Of a stretch of 54,983 nucleotides of DNA, positions 17,630-26,844 are shown piece by piece. Below the pieces are notes generated by a model, which was given only the letters and a program-made list of their open reading frames with translations, made no database searches and was not told the origin of the DNA. The DNA comes from GCA-2862585 sp036340235. GTDB taxonomy: Bacteria; Bacteroidota; Bacteroidia; Flavobacteriales; UBA7312. The stretch lies in assembly GCA_036340235.1 (NCBI GenBank), contig JAYYZE010000001.1, forward strand, positions 1 to 54,983, read 5' to 3'. Every line of letters starts with the position of its first letter. Within the stretch, counting starts at the first letter, position 1. The translations under genes and the position numbers were made by a program.

Positions 17630-18432
17630 TGAAGAGATTAGGTGAGGAAAAAGAACAGTCATTTTTGGACCATTTGGAAGTGTTGAGGTGGCACCTTATC
17701 AGAAGTGTTTTTGTTATTCTGGTCGTAACTACTTTGGCGTTTATTTTTCCGGAATTTCTTTTCGATAAAATTATCTTAGCTTCAAAACACCCTGATTTCC
17801 CTACTTACAGATTTTTTTGTTGGTTATCCAAAAGTTTACACTTTGGCGAGGCTCTTTGTATTAGTTCAACCCCATTTGAGTTAATGAACATCAAAATGTC
17901 GGGGCAATTCAGTACTCACATAGTTGTTTCATTGGTAGCTGGAATCATTGCTTCTTTTCCATATGTTTTTTGGGAAATTTGGCGATTTGTAAAGCCAGCG
18001 CTCCGGACTACGGAAAAAAACTACTCGAGAGGGATCGTATTTTACACTTCGTTACTTTTTCTTTTGGGCGTGTCTTTTGGTTATTTTGTGGTGGCGCCTC
18101 TGTCTGTTCAGTTTCTAGGTAATTATCAGGTTAGCTCACAGGTCGCCAATCAAATTAATCTAAACTCATTTATTTCAACCGTAACAACCGTATGTTTGGC
18201 CAATGGCTTAGTGTTTTTATTACCCATGCTAATCTACTTTTTAAGTAAATTGGGTTTAATAACGCCACAGTTTTTAAAACAGTATCGAAGACATGCCTTG
18301 GTGCTGTTGATGGTTTTGGCAGCCATTATCACCCCACCTGATATTATGAGTTTATTGATAGTGACTATGCCTCTAATGATACTCTACGAGATTAGTATAA
18401 AAATTTCAGCTAAATTTCAAGTCGAAGAATGA
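17629..18432 (+). CDS. tatC: Sec-independent protein translocase TatC
   Basis: A 267-residue inner-membrane protein with six helices, the receptor core of the twin-arginine translocase that recognises RR signal peptides. The N-terminal FLDHLEVLRWHL segment, and MSGQFSTHIVVSLVAGIIASFPYV with the following EIWRFVKPAL, are diagnostic. A periplasmic insertion after helix 1 (around residues 45-80, with two Cys) is typical of Bacteroidota TatC. Partners TatA/TatB are not in the window. It lies between kdsD and lptB with start/stop overlaps at both ends. Confidence 0.95.
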   Translation: MKRLGEEKEQSFLDHLEVLRWHLIRSVFVILVVTTLAFIFPEFLFDKIILASKHPDFPTYRFFCWLSKSLHFGEALCISSTPFELMNIKMSGQFSTHIVVSLVAGIIASFPYVFWEIWRFVKPALRTTEKNYSRGIVFYTSLLFLLGVSFGYFVVAPLSVQFLGNYQVSSQVANQINLNSFISTVTTVCLANGLVFLLPMLIYFLSKLGLITPQFLKQYRRHALVLLMVLAAIITPPDIMSLLIVTMPLMILYEISIKISAKFQVEE

Positions 18433-19154
18433 AGTTAGAAGCAAAAAAAATAGTTAAAAAATACAACAACAGAAAGGTCGTCAACGACGTATCCATTGAG
18501 GTTAATCAAGGAGAAATTGTTGGTCTTTTGGGGCCCAACGGGGCTGGCAAAACCACCTCATTTTACATGGTTGTTGGACTTGTAAAACCCGACCAAGGAA
18601 ATGTCTTCTTGGACGATATCAATATCTCAAATGAGCCAATGTATAAGCGAGCTCAGATGGGAATCGGTTATTTGGCTCAAGAGGCTTCGGTATTTAGAAA
18701 GTTAAGCGTAGAGGACAATATTCTCGCTGTTTTGGAAATGACAAGGCTTTCAAAAAAAGATCAATCGGAAAAGTTAGAATCGCTATTGGATGAGTTTGGG
18801 TTACAGCACATAAGAAAAAATGTGGGTGATTTACTGTCGGGGGGTGAGCGACGACGAACGGAAATCGCTAGGTGTCTAGCTACCAATCCTAAATTCATAT
18901 TATTAGACGAACCATTTGCTGGTGTTGATCCGATAGCAGTTGAAGATATCCAAGAAATTGTTTCAAAGCTTAAAGAAAAAAACATAGGCATACTAATAAC
19001 CGATCACAACGTTCATGAGACCCTATCAATTACCGACAGAGCCTATTTGTTGTTTGAAGGGAAAATACTAAAGTCAGGCACCGCCCAACAATTGGCTACC
19101 GACGAGCGAGTTCGTAAAGTATATTTAGGTCAAAACTTTGAGCTGAGAAGCTAA
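18429..19154 (+). CDS. lptB: LPS export ABC transporter ATPase LptB
   Basis: A 241-residue ABC ATPase that powers extraction of LPS from the inner membrane by LptFG and passage to LptC and LptA. Walker A is GPNGAGKTT (residues 35-43), the signature is LSGGERRRTEIAR, and Walker B plus D-loop is FILLDEPFAGVDP. The length and the variant ERRR signature are characteristic of LptB rather than of amino-acid transport ATPases. It overlaps tatC by four bases. A probable lptC is found at 53.6 kb in the same window. It ends exactly where convergent purS ends, with no spacer. Confidence 0.94.
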   Translation: MKLEAKKIVKKYNNRKVVNDVSIEVNQGEIVGLLGPNGAGKTTSFYMVVGLVKPDQGNVFLDDINISNEPMYKRAQMGIGYLAQEASVFRKLSVEDNILAVLEMTRLSKKDQSEKLESLLDEFGLQHIRKNVGDLLSGGERRRTEIARCLATNPKFILLDEPFAGVDPIAVEDIQEIVSKLKEKNIGILITDHNVHETLSITDRAYLLFEGKILKSGTAQQLATDERVRKVYLGQNFELRS

Positions 19155-19406
19155 TTACATTTCTGTAAGCTCGAATTTGAACTCTTCCATTATTTGATTA
19201 CAAAGCAAATCTTGACACGCTTTTTGTACCATTTCACTAGCTTTAAATCTGTCTTCTGCTTCCACTTCTAAACGTATGTGTTTTCCTATTCGAACATTTG
19301 AAATATCCCCTAATCCAATATTTTTCATACTAGAGGTAACGGCTTTTCCTTGTGGGTCTAATAGTGCCTTAAGTGGCATGATATCGATTTGAGCAACAAA
19401 TTTCAT
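19155..19406 (-). CDS. purS: Phosphoribosylformylglycinamidine synthase subunit PurS
   Basis: An 83-residue protein matching PurS, the small subunit that bridges PurL and PurQ in the three-part FGAM synthase of purine synthesis. The motifs are MPLKALLDPQGKAV near residue 10, GDISNVRIGKHIRLEVEA in the middle, and a C-terminal helix containing the LLCNQIMEEFKFE segment. The ATG overlaps the stop of pssA (ATGA), suggesting coupled translation. PurL and PurQ genes are not in the window. The stop codon directly abuts the stop of convergent lptB. Confidence 0.92.
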   Translation of the reverse strand: MKFVAQIDIMPLKALLDPQGKAVTSSMKNIGLGDISNVRIGKHIRLEVEAEDRFKASEMVQKACQDLLCNQIMEEFKFELTEM

Positions 19407-20140
19407 CTTTTGATGGTATTAACTAACGAAAAAATAAAATACAAAAGTAAAATAATTGGTACAGCTACAAAATGGAAAATCAATAATAATACAAAGCTGG
19501 CTATCAGAAAGAGATACTTTGATTTATTAGAGTCCCAATTGAAAGTTGAAAATTTAAAAGCTAAAAATTCAATATTCGACACCATCATCCAGCTAAATAA
19601 AACAACGGCAGTGGTCAGCACTTCTTCTCTTAAAAGAAATTGGGTGATAAAACTATCGCTTTGGTAATTCGTGATAAGTGGCAGTGATCCATAAAATAAT
19701 GCATTGGCTGGTGTAGGTAAGCCAGCAAATGAACCGATGGTTTGTTGGTTATTGAACCTAGCAAGTCTCAATGCCGAAAAAAGGGGAATGATAAATACAA
19801 TGAAAGGGATTATGTAGCGGTGTTCGCCTTTTATTAAAGAAGATATGTAGTCGCTAATTAGAATGTCATCATAAAAGGATACGAACAATTGCAAGGTGAT
19901 AAAAGAGGGGGCTACCCCAAAAGAAACTAAATCAGCCAAGCTATCCAGTTGTTTACCAACTTCTGAACTGGCATTAAGCAATCGGGCTAACAAGCCGTCG
20001 CAAAAATCCAAAACAATAGCCAATACAATACTATACGATGCGAGTACTAAATGATCACTAAAAGCTAGTGAAATAGATAAAAGACCAAATGCTAAATTAG
20101 ATAAGGTAAATAGATTGGGGATGTGTCTGTAAATGCTCAA
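19403..20140 (-). CDS. pssA: CDP-diacylglycerol-serine O-phosphatidyltransferase
   Basis: A polytopic CDP-alcohol phosphatidyltransferase, about 245 residues, that makes phosphatidylserine, the precursor of phosphatidylethanolamine. The signature DxxDGxxARxxxxxxxxGxxxDxxxD is present, reading DFCDGLLARLLNASSEVGKQLDSLADLVSFG over a short stretch near residue 60. The open frame continues upstream to an ATG at 20236, but that would overlap the divergent lnt start by about 60 bases. The conserved start of the family (RHIPNLFTLSNL) begins just after a TTG at 20140, which I take as the start with moderate confidence. It is followed by purS with a 4-bp overlap. Confidence 0.88.
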   Translation of the reverse strand: MSIYRHIPNLFTLSNLAFGLLSISLAFSDHLVLASYSIVLAIVLDFCDGLLARLLNASSEVGKQLDSLADLVSFGVAPSFITLQLFVSFYDDILISDYISSLIKGEHRYIIPFIVFIIPLFSALRLARFNNQQTIGSFAGLPTPANALFYGSLPLITNYQSDSFITQFLLREEVLTTAVVLFSWMMVSNIEFLAFKFSTFNWDSNKSKYLFLIASFVLLLIFHFVAVPIILLLYFIFSLVNTIKR

Positions 20141-20175
20141 GAAATACGATATTTGCAATGCAATAATACAAAAAG

Positions 20176-21711
20176 ATGATACGTCATTTACTTCTTTGTT
20201 TATTTTCATCTGCATTGTTAATCCTTTCGTGGCCACCGGTTGGGTTTCCCTTTTTGATATTTGGTGCTTTTATTCCTATTTTTTTTGTTGTGGATAACTG
20301 CTCTTCAAAACGATGGATATTTATTTACTGCATGCTAGTGTTTTTGTGTTGGAATGCGTTTGTAACCTATTGGATTTGGCATGCTAGTGCATTTGGAGCC
20401 ATAGCCGCTATTATTGTAAATAGTCTGTTGATGACAGGTGTATTTGTACTATTCCATGTGGTTAAGTCCAGCTTTAATGATAGAAGACGGTGGTGGGCCC
20501 TGTTGGTATTTTGGTTATCTTTTGAATACATTCATTTTCAGTGGGATCTTTCGTGGCCATGGCTTACTTTGGGTAATGTATTTTCTCACTTTCCAGAAGT
20601 TGTTCAGTGGTATGAGTACACGGGTGTTTTAGGAGGTAGCCTATGGATTTTACTCTTTAATATGGTGTTTTTTCACAGCATCAAAAACAAAAAAAAATAC
20701 ACCCTCGCCTACGTTATTTTGCTGTCGATCTTTCTTTCTAATTTTTTAATTTCTGAAAGAGGTGATGTTCAAGAAATTGAAGTTGTTGTCGTTCAGCCAA
20801 ACGTTGACCCTTATGTGGAAAAATTTGATGGATTAACTTCCGAAGAACAACTCAAACGCTTCATTGAAGTGGCAGAAACCAAATTGGATTCAAGTGTCGA
20901 TTTTTTGATAGGTCCCGAGACGGCCATTGTCAATGGCTTGTGGCAGCAAAATATTGATTATTCAACTGAAATCAAATTACTCAGGCAGTTGTTGGTAAAA
21001 TATCCCAATTTACACATTATTATTGGTGCCACAACGTATGCTGTACTAGATGATGACCAGAAAGACAAACCCTGGGCTAGAAAGTTTCGAAATTCCCAAG
21101 ATCACTATGCTGTTTACAACTCTGCATTGCAATTAAGTTTAGATGATTATTCTATCTATCATAAATCAAAATTAGTTCAAGGGGTTGAGTTTATGCCTTT
21201 TTCCTCAGTTTTGGATAGGTTTGATTTTTTAACTATTGACCTTGGCGGTATTTCTGGGAGTTTGGGTACTCAGCAGGAAAGAGTCGTCTTTGAGTCTCCT
21301 AAAGCTCAGTTAGCTCCAATTATCTGTTACGAATCGATTTTTGGACAATTTACTACTGAATACGTAAGAAACGGAGCCAGCCTTTTTACAATTATCACTA
21401 ACGACGGATGGTGGAAGGACACTCCTGGCTACAAGCAACACTTACATTATGCTAGACTTCGAGCCATAGAAAATAGACGTGCCATTGCACGGTCAGCCAA
21501 TACTGGTATTTCAGCATTTATTGATAGTAAAGGTCATATTATTCAATCCACAAAGTGGGATGAACAAATAGCTATACGACAGACACTAAAAACCAATAAT
21601 ACACAAACCCTTTATGTAAGATACGGTGACTACATTGGCCGATTATCATCATTTGTTGCCAGCATGTTCATATTGTTTACCATAGTCAAACGAGCTACCA
21701 ACAAGCGTTAA
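20176..21711 (+). CDS. lnt: Apolipoprotein N-acyltransferase
   Basis: A 511-residue inner-membrane enzyme that adds the third acyl chain to the N-terminal Cys of lipoproteins. Six or so N-terminal helices are followed by a carbon-nitrogen hydrolase domain from about residue 205. The catalytic triad can be placed: Glu248 in GPETAIV, Lys330 in YHKSKLV, Cys384 in IICYES. FTIITNDGWW and ARLRAIENRRAIARSANTG are family hallmarks. The substrate-loop motif usually read VPFGE is EFMPF here, a mild variation. It supports the many lipoproteins this cell exports. It is divergent from pssA. Confidence 0.95.
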   Translation: MIRHLLLCLFSSALLILSWPPVGFPFLIFGAFIPIFFVVDNCSSKRWIFIYCMLVFLCWNAFVTYWIWHASAFGAIAAIIVNSLLMTGVFVLFHVVKSSFNDRRRWWALLVFWLSFEYIHFQWDLSWPWLTLGNVFSHFPEVVQWYEYTGVLGGSLWILLFNMVFFHSIKNKKKYTLAYVILLSIFLSNFLISERGDVQEIEVVVVQPNVDPYVEKFDGLTSEEQLKRFIEVAETKLDSSVDFLIGPETAIVNGLWQQNIDYSTEIKLLRQLLVKYPNLHIIIGATTYAVLDDDQKDKPWARKFRNSQDHYAVYNSALQLSLDDYSIYHKSKLVQGVEFMPFSSVLDRFDFLTIDLGGISGSLGTQQERVVFESPKAQLAPIICYESIFGQFTTEYVRNGASLFTIITNDGWWKDTPGYKQHLHYARLRAIENRRAIARSANTGISAFIDSKGHIIQSTKWDEQIAIRQTLKTNNTQTLYVRYGDYIGRLSSFVASMFILFTIVKRATNKR

Positions 21712-21737
21712 GTACTGTTTAAAATTACATTTATGAT

Positions 21738-21745
21738 TAGATTTG
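21738..21745 (+). promoter_or_regulatory. Candidate -7 box directly before pabB
   Basis: TAGATTTG matches the Bacteroidota -7 box and ends four bases before the pabB ATG at 21750, so transcription would begin at about the start codon. No TTG is found at the usual upstream distance, so support is partial. Confidence 0.35.
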
Positions 21746-21749
21746 TACT

Positions 21750-23042
21750 ATGAGACAATCAGCAACTTATCACATAGCCGACATCACCATATTCAAAAAA
21801 AAATTACTTCATTGGGCTGCACAATATAATCAGGCAGCTTGTTTTAGTGGTGAAAGCACCTTAGATAATGGATTGTATATGAGTTGCGATATGATATTGG
21901 GAGTTGATGCCATTTCGGAATTAAGTGTAGATACTGATTGCTTTCATTCTCTCAAACAGTACTTTGATCAAGAAAAAGACTGGCTGTTTGGCTATCTAAG
22001 TTACGATCTTAAAAATGAAATTGAAGATTTAAAATCTGAAAACACCGATTGTTTACGTTTTCCCTTACTTTATTTTTTTCAACCAAGGTGGGTGTTTCAA
22101 ATCCAACATAATGAAATAAAGATTCATTTTCCAAAAGAAACTCCAAGAAAAGAAATGCAAAAATTGTTTAAGGAGATAATGCAAATGACACCGGCAACTA
22201 GTGTTACTACTGCAATAGGCATAAAACAGCGAATATCAAAAGTCGATTATCAGCATGCCTTTGAATCTTTATTTCAAAACATTGCAAGAGGCGACATTTA
22301 TGAAGTCAATTATTGCCAGGAATATTACGCTAAAGACGTGAAAATTAGCCCATTACAAACGTATGAAAATCTATATGCTCTTTCTCAAGCCCCATTTTCT
22401 GCGTACTTCCGTAATAATGATCAATATTTGATGTGTGCTAGCCCCGAACGTTTTGCAAAGAAAGAGGGTCAAAAAATAATATCTCAACCCATTAAAGGAA
22501 CCCGGCCACGATCTTTGGACTCCACAAAAGATCAAGCATTAAAGCTGGAATTAGCAAGCTGTCAAAAAGAAAAATCAGAAAATGTGATGATTGTTGACTT
22601 GGTAAGAAACGATTTATCAAAAACAGCCAAAAAAGGATCCGTAAACGTTCAAGAGCTATTTGGAGTATACTCTTTTAAACAGGTACACCAAATGATATCT
22701 ACCATTACCTCAGAGTTAAAAGACAATACACATTGGGTTGATGCTTTGAAGTCTCTATTTCCAATGGGTAGCATGACGGGGGCGCCCAAAATTAGAGCCA
22801 TGCAATTAATAGAGGAAAACGAGGTCTTTAAAAGAGGGGTTTATTCTGGATCAGTAGGCTATGTTACGCCAGATGAAGATTTTGATTTTAATGTTGTCAT
22901 TCGAAGTATTATGTATAATGCCAAACAAAAGTATGTATCCTTTGCTGTTGGCAGTGCCATCACCGCCAAGACCACTCTTGAACAAGAGTATAATGAATGT
23001 GAAGTAAAAGCGAAAGCAATGTTAAAAGTATTGAATGCGTAA
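21750..23042 (+). CDS. pabB: Aminodeoxychorismate synthase component I
   Basis: A 430-residue chorismate-utilising enzyme. With a PabA-type amidotransferase it makes 4-amino-4-deoxychorismate for folate. The catalytic domain has YEVNYCQEY, CASPERF, PIKGTRPR (Lys249), MIVDLVRNDLSK and GSMTGAPKIRAMQLIEE. The lysine in PIKGT is the mark of PabB, where anthranilate synthase (TrpE) has Ala, which decides the call. No amidotransferase domain or neighbour is present. The last eight bases overlap tilS. Anthranilate synthase remains a minor alternative. Confidence 0.9.
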   Translation: MRQSATYHIADITIFKKKLLHWAAQYNQAACFSGESTLDNGLYMSCDMILGVDAISELSVDTDCFHSLKQYFDQEKDWLFGYLSYDLKNEIEDLKSENTDCLRFPLLYFFQPRWVFQIQHNEIKIHFPKETPRKEMQKLFKEIMQMTPATSVTTAIGIKQRISKVDYQHAFESLFQNIARGDIYEVNYCQEYYAKDVKISPLQTYENLYALSQAPFSAYFRNNDQYLMCASPERFAKKEGQKIISQPIKGTRPRSLDSTKDQALKLELASCQKEKSENVMIVDLVRNDLSKTAKKGSVNVQELFGVYSFKQVHQMISTITSELKDNTHWVDALKSLFPMGSMTGAPKIRAMQLIEENEVFKRGVYSGSVGYVTPDEDFDFNVVIRSIMYNAKQKYVSFAVGSAITAKTTLEQEYNECEVKAKAMLKVLNA

Positions 23043-24345
23043 TCGATTATTAGCATATATCATAAAACACAACCTGATTGTTGACACAGATAAAATCTTA
23101 TTGGCTGTCAGCGGAGGAAAAGATAGTGTCGCTATGGCTCATCTTTTTTCCCAATTAGACTTTCATTTTGATATTGCTCATTGTAATTTTAAACTAAGAG
23201 GAGAGGAAAGCGATTTAGATGAGTCATTTGTTAAACAACTAGCAGTAGATCTTGGAGTGAAAGTATTCACTACCACTTTCAATGTCAAGAATCAAGCTAA
23301 GAAGATGGGTATTTCTATACAAATGGCGGCTAGAGAACTTCGTTATCAGTGGTTTAATGATCTATCAGAAAAAAACACTTATTCAAAAATTGCCACTGCT
23401 CACCAAAAAGATGACAACATTGAAACACTTTTAATTAAGAAAAGTAGAAAAGCAAGCTTAGGTGCGCTAAGGGGTATCCCAATAAAGAACGGCAAAGTGA
23501 TTAGACCGATGAGTTGTTTTGAGGCGCAAGAAATAGAAAACTACCTTGTCAAAAACGCTATTTCATTTAGATATGACACTTCAAACGACTCACTAAAATA
23601 TCAACGAAATAATATTCGACACACTGTAATTCCTAACTTAAAGAAGGCAAAACTTCTTGAAGAAATTGAAAACAATAAAATAGAATATCAAAAGCGACAA
23701 AGCTTAGTAACAAGCTACCTTGAATCTTGCTGGAAATTGGAAGATGGAAGCATGGTTTTTCCAAAATCTATTGTTCGATCGCAATATCAGTGGCAAGAAA
23801 TACTGTATGAGTGTTTGAAATATTATGGTCCTTTTCCTTGGAAAGACGTCTTTAGTCTTATGACCGCCAAGGTTGGTAAAAAGATATTTAACAACGATTA
23901 TCAGCTGATTAGCGAAAGAGACGGTTTACATCTTTCTAAAATTTTTAGTTTTAAAAACGAGCAGACATTAGTTTTTAATCATACCAAAAAACTGGCGTAT
24001 CCCTACATGCTTGCTTTCGACAGTTATCTAATGCAAAACTATCAGCTAGAAAGCGATAGCCGTATACATGCTTTGGATTTTAATAAACTGACGTTCCCCC
24101 TAAAAATTAGAAAATGGCAAAATGGCGATAAGTTTACCCCCCTAGGCATGGGGGGCAGAAAAAAAGTTAGTGATTTTTTAATTGACAAAAAGCTAACAAC
24201 AAAACAAAAGCAAAGCACGTTAGTATTGTGTTCGTCAGATGACATTGTTTGTGTGTTAGGACATAGAATTGACGAACATTACAAACTTGTACCTGACACA
24301 GAAAAAGTATATATTGTCAAACCTTTAAATTTGGCAGATGAGTAA
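23035..24345 (+). CDS. tilS: tRNA(Ile)-lysidine synthetase
   Basis: A 436-residue ATP-dependent enzyme that converts C34 of the CAU-anticodon tRNA-Ile to lysidine so that it reads AUA. The PP-loop AVSGGKDS is at residues 24-31. AHCNFKLRGEESD and ATAHQKDDNIETLL are typical TilS segments, and the C-terminal domain contains IRKWQNGDKFTPLGMGG. One difference is seen: the family usually has ARxxRY before WF, and here AARELRYQWF is present, so it is intact. The ATG overlaps the pabB end by eight bases. The stop overlaps the next gene. Confidence 0.95.
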   Translation: MRNRLLAYIIKHNLIVDTDKILLAVSGGKDSVAMAHLFSQLDFHFDIAHCNFKLRGEESDLDESFVKQLAVDLGVKVFTTTFNVKNQAKKMGISIQMAARELRYQWFNDLSEKNTYSKIATAHQKDDNIETLLIKKSRKASLGALRGIPIKNGKVIRPMSCFEAQEIENYLVKNAISFRYDTSNDSLKYQRNNIRHTVIPNLKKAKLLEEIENNKIEYQKRQSLVTSYLESCWKLEDGSMVFPKSIVRSQYQWQEILYECLKYYGPFPWKDVFSLMTAKVGKKIFNNDYQLISERDGLHLSKIFSFKNEQTLVFNHTKKLAYPYMLAFDSYLMQNYQLESDSRIHALDFNKLTFPLKIRKWQNGDKFTPLGMGGRKKVSDFLIDKKLTTKQKQSTLVLCSSDDIVCVLGHRIDEHYKLVPDTEKVYIVKPLNLADE

Positions 24346-24835
24346 TGAAGTTTTTTTTGAAGAAAGTCAGTACCTAGGTAATAATAGATTGTCGTTTTTG
24401 CGCCGTATGGTACTGGCACTTTTTTGTTTCCTTTCTTACTACTTGTCTGAGAATTCTGAAGAAGCCGTTGGTTCCGGAAATCTTCTTTTCTTTTTAGGAC
24501 TCGCTATACTAGTAGTTTCTGCCGTATTGGTGTTTATCGTTCATTTTCGTACTAGGGTAATAGCTGGAAGTATCATTCTTGATGGCCTATGGACAACTCG
24601 GAAAGTGAAAATTGACCTAACCTCTATTGTTAGTGTAAATTTAATTAAATATAGTAATTTTTTCTACAATCGATCCGTATATAATTTACATTCTAAAGGT
24701 AAAATTCGGTTTTACACTAGAGGAAAGTATTGTATTGAACTGGTAGATAGGGATGGGCTAAAGTATTTGATAGGAAGCCAAAAGTCTTCTGAATTATTAT
24801 TAATTTTACAAACACAAATAAACAAACAGCAATGA
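24338..24835 (+). CDS. Small two-helix membrane protein, PH-like tail (hypothetical)
   Basis: A 165-residue protein of unknown function. Two hydrophobic helices (about residues 23-40 and 48-70) are followed by a polar, beta-rich C-terminal domain of about 90 residues (ILDGLWTTRKVKIDLTSIVSVNLIKYS and onward). This resembles the bacterial PH-like domains attached to paired helices; the family is inferred from shape only. It overlaps tilS by eight bases and dsbD by four, so it is translated as part of this operon. The layout is similar to the decayed gene at 11746-12128. The ATG at 24338 is the only sensible start. Confidence 0.6.
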   Translation: MSNEVFFEESQYLGNNRLSFLRRMVLALFCFLSYYLSENSEEAVGSGNLLFFLGLAILVVSAVLVFIVHFRTRVIAGSIILDGLWTTRKVKIDLTSIVSVNLIKYSNFFYNRSVYNLHSKGKIRFYTRGKYCIELVDRDGLKYLIGSQKSSELLLILQTQINKQQ

Positions 24836-26817
24836 AAAACATTTTTTTAGGTTTACTTCTTTTACCAACAGTTTTATTTTCACAAATTTTCAACCCCGTA
24901 GAGTGGTCGTTTTCTCACCAACACTTAGAAAATGATCAGTACTTATTAAATTTCACAGCTACTATAGAAGATGGTTGGTATGTTTACTCGCAGCACATCG
25001 CTGATGATGGCCCAATTCCTACCGAATTTACCTTTTTTGAATCGGCGACCTACGAGCTTATAGGTCAAACACAAGAGCAGAAGCCAGTGGAACAGTTTGA
25101 CCCCAATTTTGACATGGTGCTTAAGTATTTTAAAAATGAAGCTACTTTCAGTCAAAAGGTTAAAGCTGTTAGTGGATCTAGCGTTAGTGGTGAACTAGTA
25201 TTTATGGTTTGTGATGAATCACAATGCCTACCGCCTGAGTATGTGGAGTTTGCTTTTTCTTTGGGTCAAACTTCTTTGGATCATAGCACGTCAAGCAAAC
25301 AAGAGGAACAAACTGCCCCAAGCCAGAATGATGAGACATCTTTACAAGAGGATAATTCCACAAGTGAATCTTCAAATAAAGGCATGTGGAGTATTTTTTT
25401 TATTGCTTTCTTAAGCGGCTTTGCAGCACTACTGACACCTTGTGTATTTCCTATGATACCAATGACTGTAAGCTACTTTACCAAACAAAGTAAAAATAAA
25501 GCCAAAGGCATTACTAATGCCGTCATATATGGTATCTCTATCATTTTGATTTATGTTGGCTTGGGTGTTGGTGTATCAGCGGCTTTTGGTCCAGAAGTGC
25601 TAAATAGTATGGCTACAAATGCCTATTTCAATATAGCATTCTTTTTACTGTTGATAATTTTTGCAGCTTCGTTCTTGGGCGCTTTTGAGCTTACGCTACC
25701 ACATTCATGGATAAATAAAGCTGATAAGGCATCTGATAAAGGTGGTTTTATTGGTATTTTCTTCATGGCATTAGTGTTAGCGTTAGTTAGCTTTTCATGT
25801 ACCGGTCCAATAGTAGGAACACTGTTAGTAGAGGCAGCATCTGGTGGTAGTTATCTTGGTCCAATAATAGGAATGTTAGGGTTTTCATTAGCGATTGCCT
25901 TACCATTTGCCCTTTTTGCCGCCTTTCCGGGCTGGCTCAATTCGCTACCTCAATCAGGAGGTTGGCTTAACTCCGTTAAAGTTGTGTTAGGATTTTTGGA
26001 ATTAGCACTGGCTTTTAAGTTTCTATCAAATGCAGATTTGGTATGGCAAACACACCTTCTTGAAAGAGAATTATTCATCGCAATTTGGATTGTAATCTTT
26101 GGACTGCTAACAATGTACTTGTTGGGTATCTTTAGATTGGCACATGATAGTGAGATCAAATACCTTTCGGTAGGACGATTATTTTTGGCTACATTATTCG
26201 GTGTGTTTACTATTTATATGATACCAGGAATGTGGGGAGCACCCTTAAAATTAATTAATGCATTCCCTCCGCCAATGCACTATAGTGAGTCGCCATATGG
26301 TGTTGGCTACACCGCAGGAGGTAGTTCGTCGTCAGATAAACATTCTCACTCCGAAAGCCAGCACCTAGGTCCTCAAGGGATTATGGTATTTCATGAATAT
26401 GATCAGGGAATAGAACATGCCAGAAAAGTGGGATTACCTGTAATGATTGATTTTACTGGATGGGCCTGTGTCAATTGCAGAAAAATGGAAGAAAAAGTAT
26501 GGTCAGATCCAGAAGTCAAGCGATTACTCAAAGAAGAAGTGGTATTAATTTCGCTCTATGTTGATGAACGTATACCGCTTCCCGAAGATGAACAGTACGA
26601 AACCACTATTGCAGGCAAAAAGAAAAAAGTTAGAACCGTGGGGGATAAATGGACTGTTTTGCAAGCCGAAACGTATAAAACAAATTCTCAGCCCTATTAC
26701 GTTATGCTTGATCATGAAGAAAACCAATTGGGTGTTTCAGCGAACTATCAAGATTATGGTAGGGTAGATTTGTTTAAATCTTGGCTAGAAGATGGCATAG
26801 ACGAATTTTACGACTAA
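24832..26817 (+). CDS. Thiol:disulfide interchange protein DsbD-like
   Basis: A 661-residue membrane thiol reductase carrying electrons from cytoplasmic thioredoxin to periplasmic partners (cytochrome c maturation, DsbC-like proteins). The signal peptide is at residues 1-17. An N-terminal DsbD-alpha-like domain holds VCDESQCLPP. The eight-helix CcdA/DsbD core starts near residue 185, with its two redox cysteines in LLTPCVFPMIP and SFSCTGPIVG. The C-terminal thioredoxin-like domain has GWACVNCRKMEE (CxxC). Between core and thioredoxin domain is a His/Ser-rich linker (DKHSHSESQH). All three redox-active regions are present, so it should be functional. It overlaps the previous gene by four bases. 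Confidence 0.93.
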   Translation: MKNIFLGLLLLPTVLFSQIFNPVEWSFSHQHLENDQYLLNFTATIEDGWYVYSQHIADDGPIPTEFTFFESATYELIGQTQEQKPVEQFDPNFDMVLKYFKNEATFSQKVKAVSGSSVSGELVFMVCDESQCLPPEYVEFAFSLGQTSLDHSTSSKQEEQTAPSQNDETSLQEDNSTSESSNKGMWSIFFIAFLSGFAALLTPCVFPMIPMTVSYFTKQSKNKAKGITNAVIYGISIILIYVGLGVGVSAAFGPEVLNSMATNAYFNIAFFLLLIIFAASFLGAFELTLPHSWINKADKASDKGGFIGIFFMALVLALVSFSCTGPIVGTLLVEAASGGSYLGPIIGMLGFSLAIALPFALFAAFPGWLNSLPQSGGWLNSVKVVLGFLELALAFKFLSNADLVWQTHLLERELFIAIWIVIFGLLTMYLLGIFRLAHDSEIKYLSVGRLFLATLFGVFTIYMIPGMWGAPLKLINAFPPPMHYSESPYGVGYTAGGSSSSDKHSHSESQHLGPQGIMVFHEYDQGIEHARKVGLPVMIDFTGWACVNCRKMEEKVWSDPEVKRLLKEEVVLISLYVDERIPLPEDEQYETTIAGKKKKVRTVGDKWTVLQAETYKTNSQPYYVMLDHEENQLGVSANYQDYGRVDLFKSWLEDGIDEFYD

Positions 26818-26844
26818 CAATTTTATTAAACCTAGCTTAATTAA

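Noticed and set aside
20140..20236. Longer pssA start (ATG at 20236)
   Set aside because: Would overlap the divergent lnt gene by about 60 bases and add residues not typical of the family; the TTG at 20140 is preferred.
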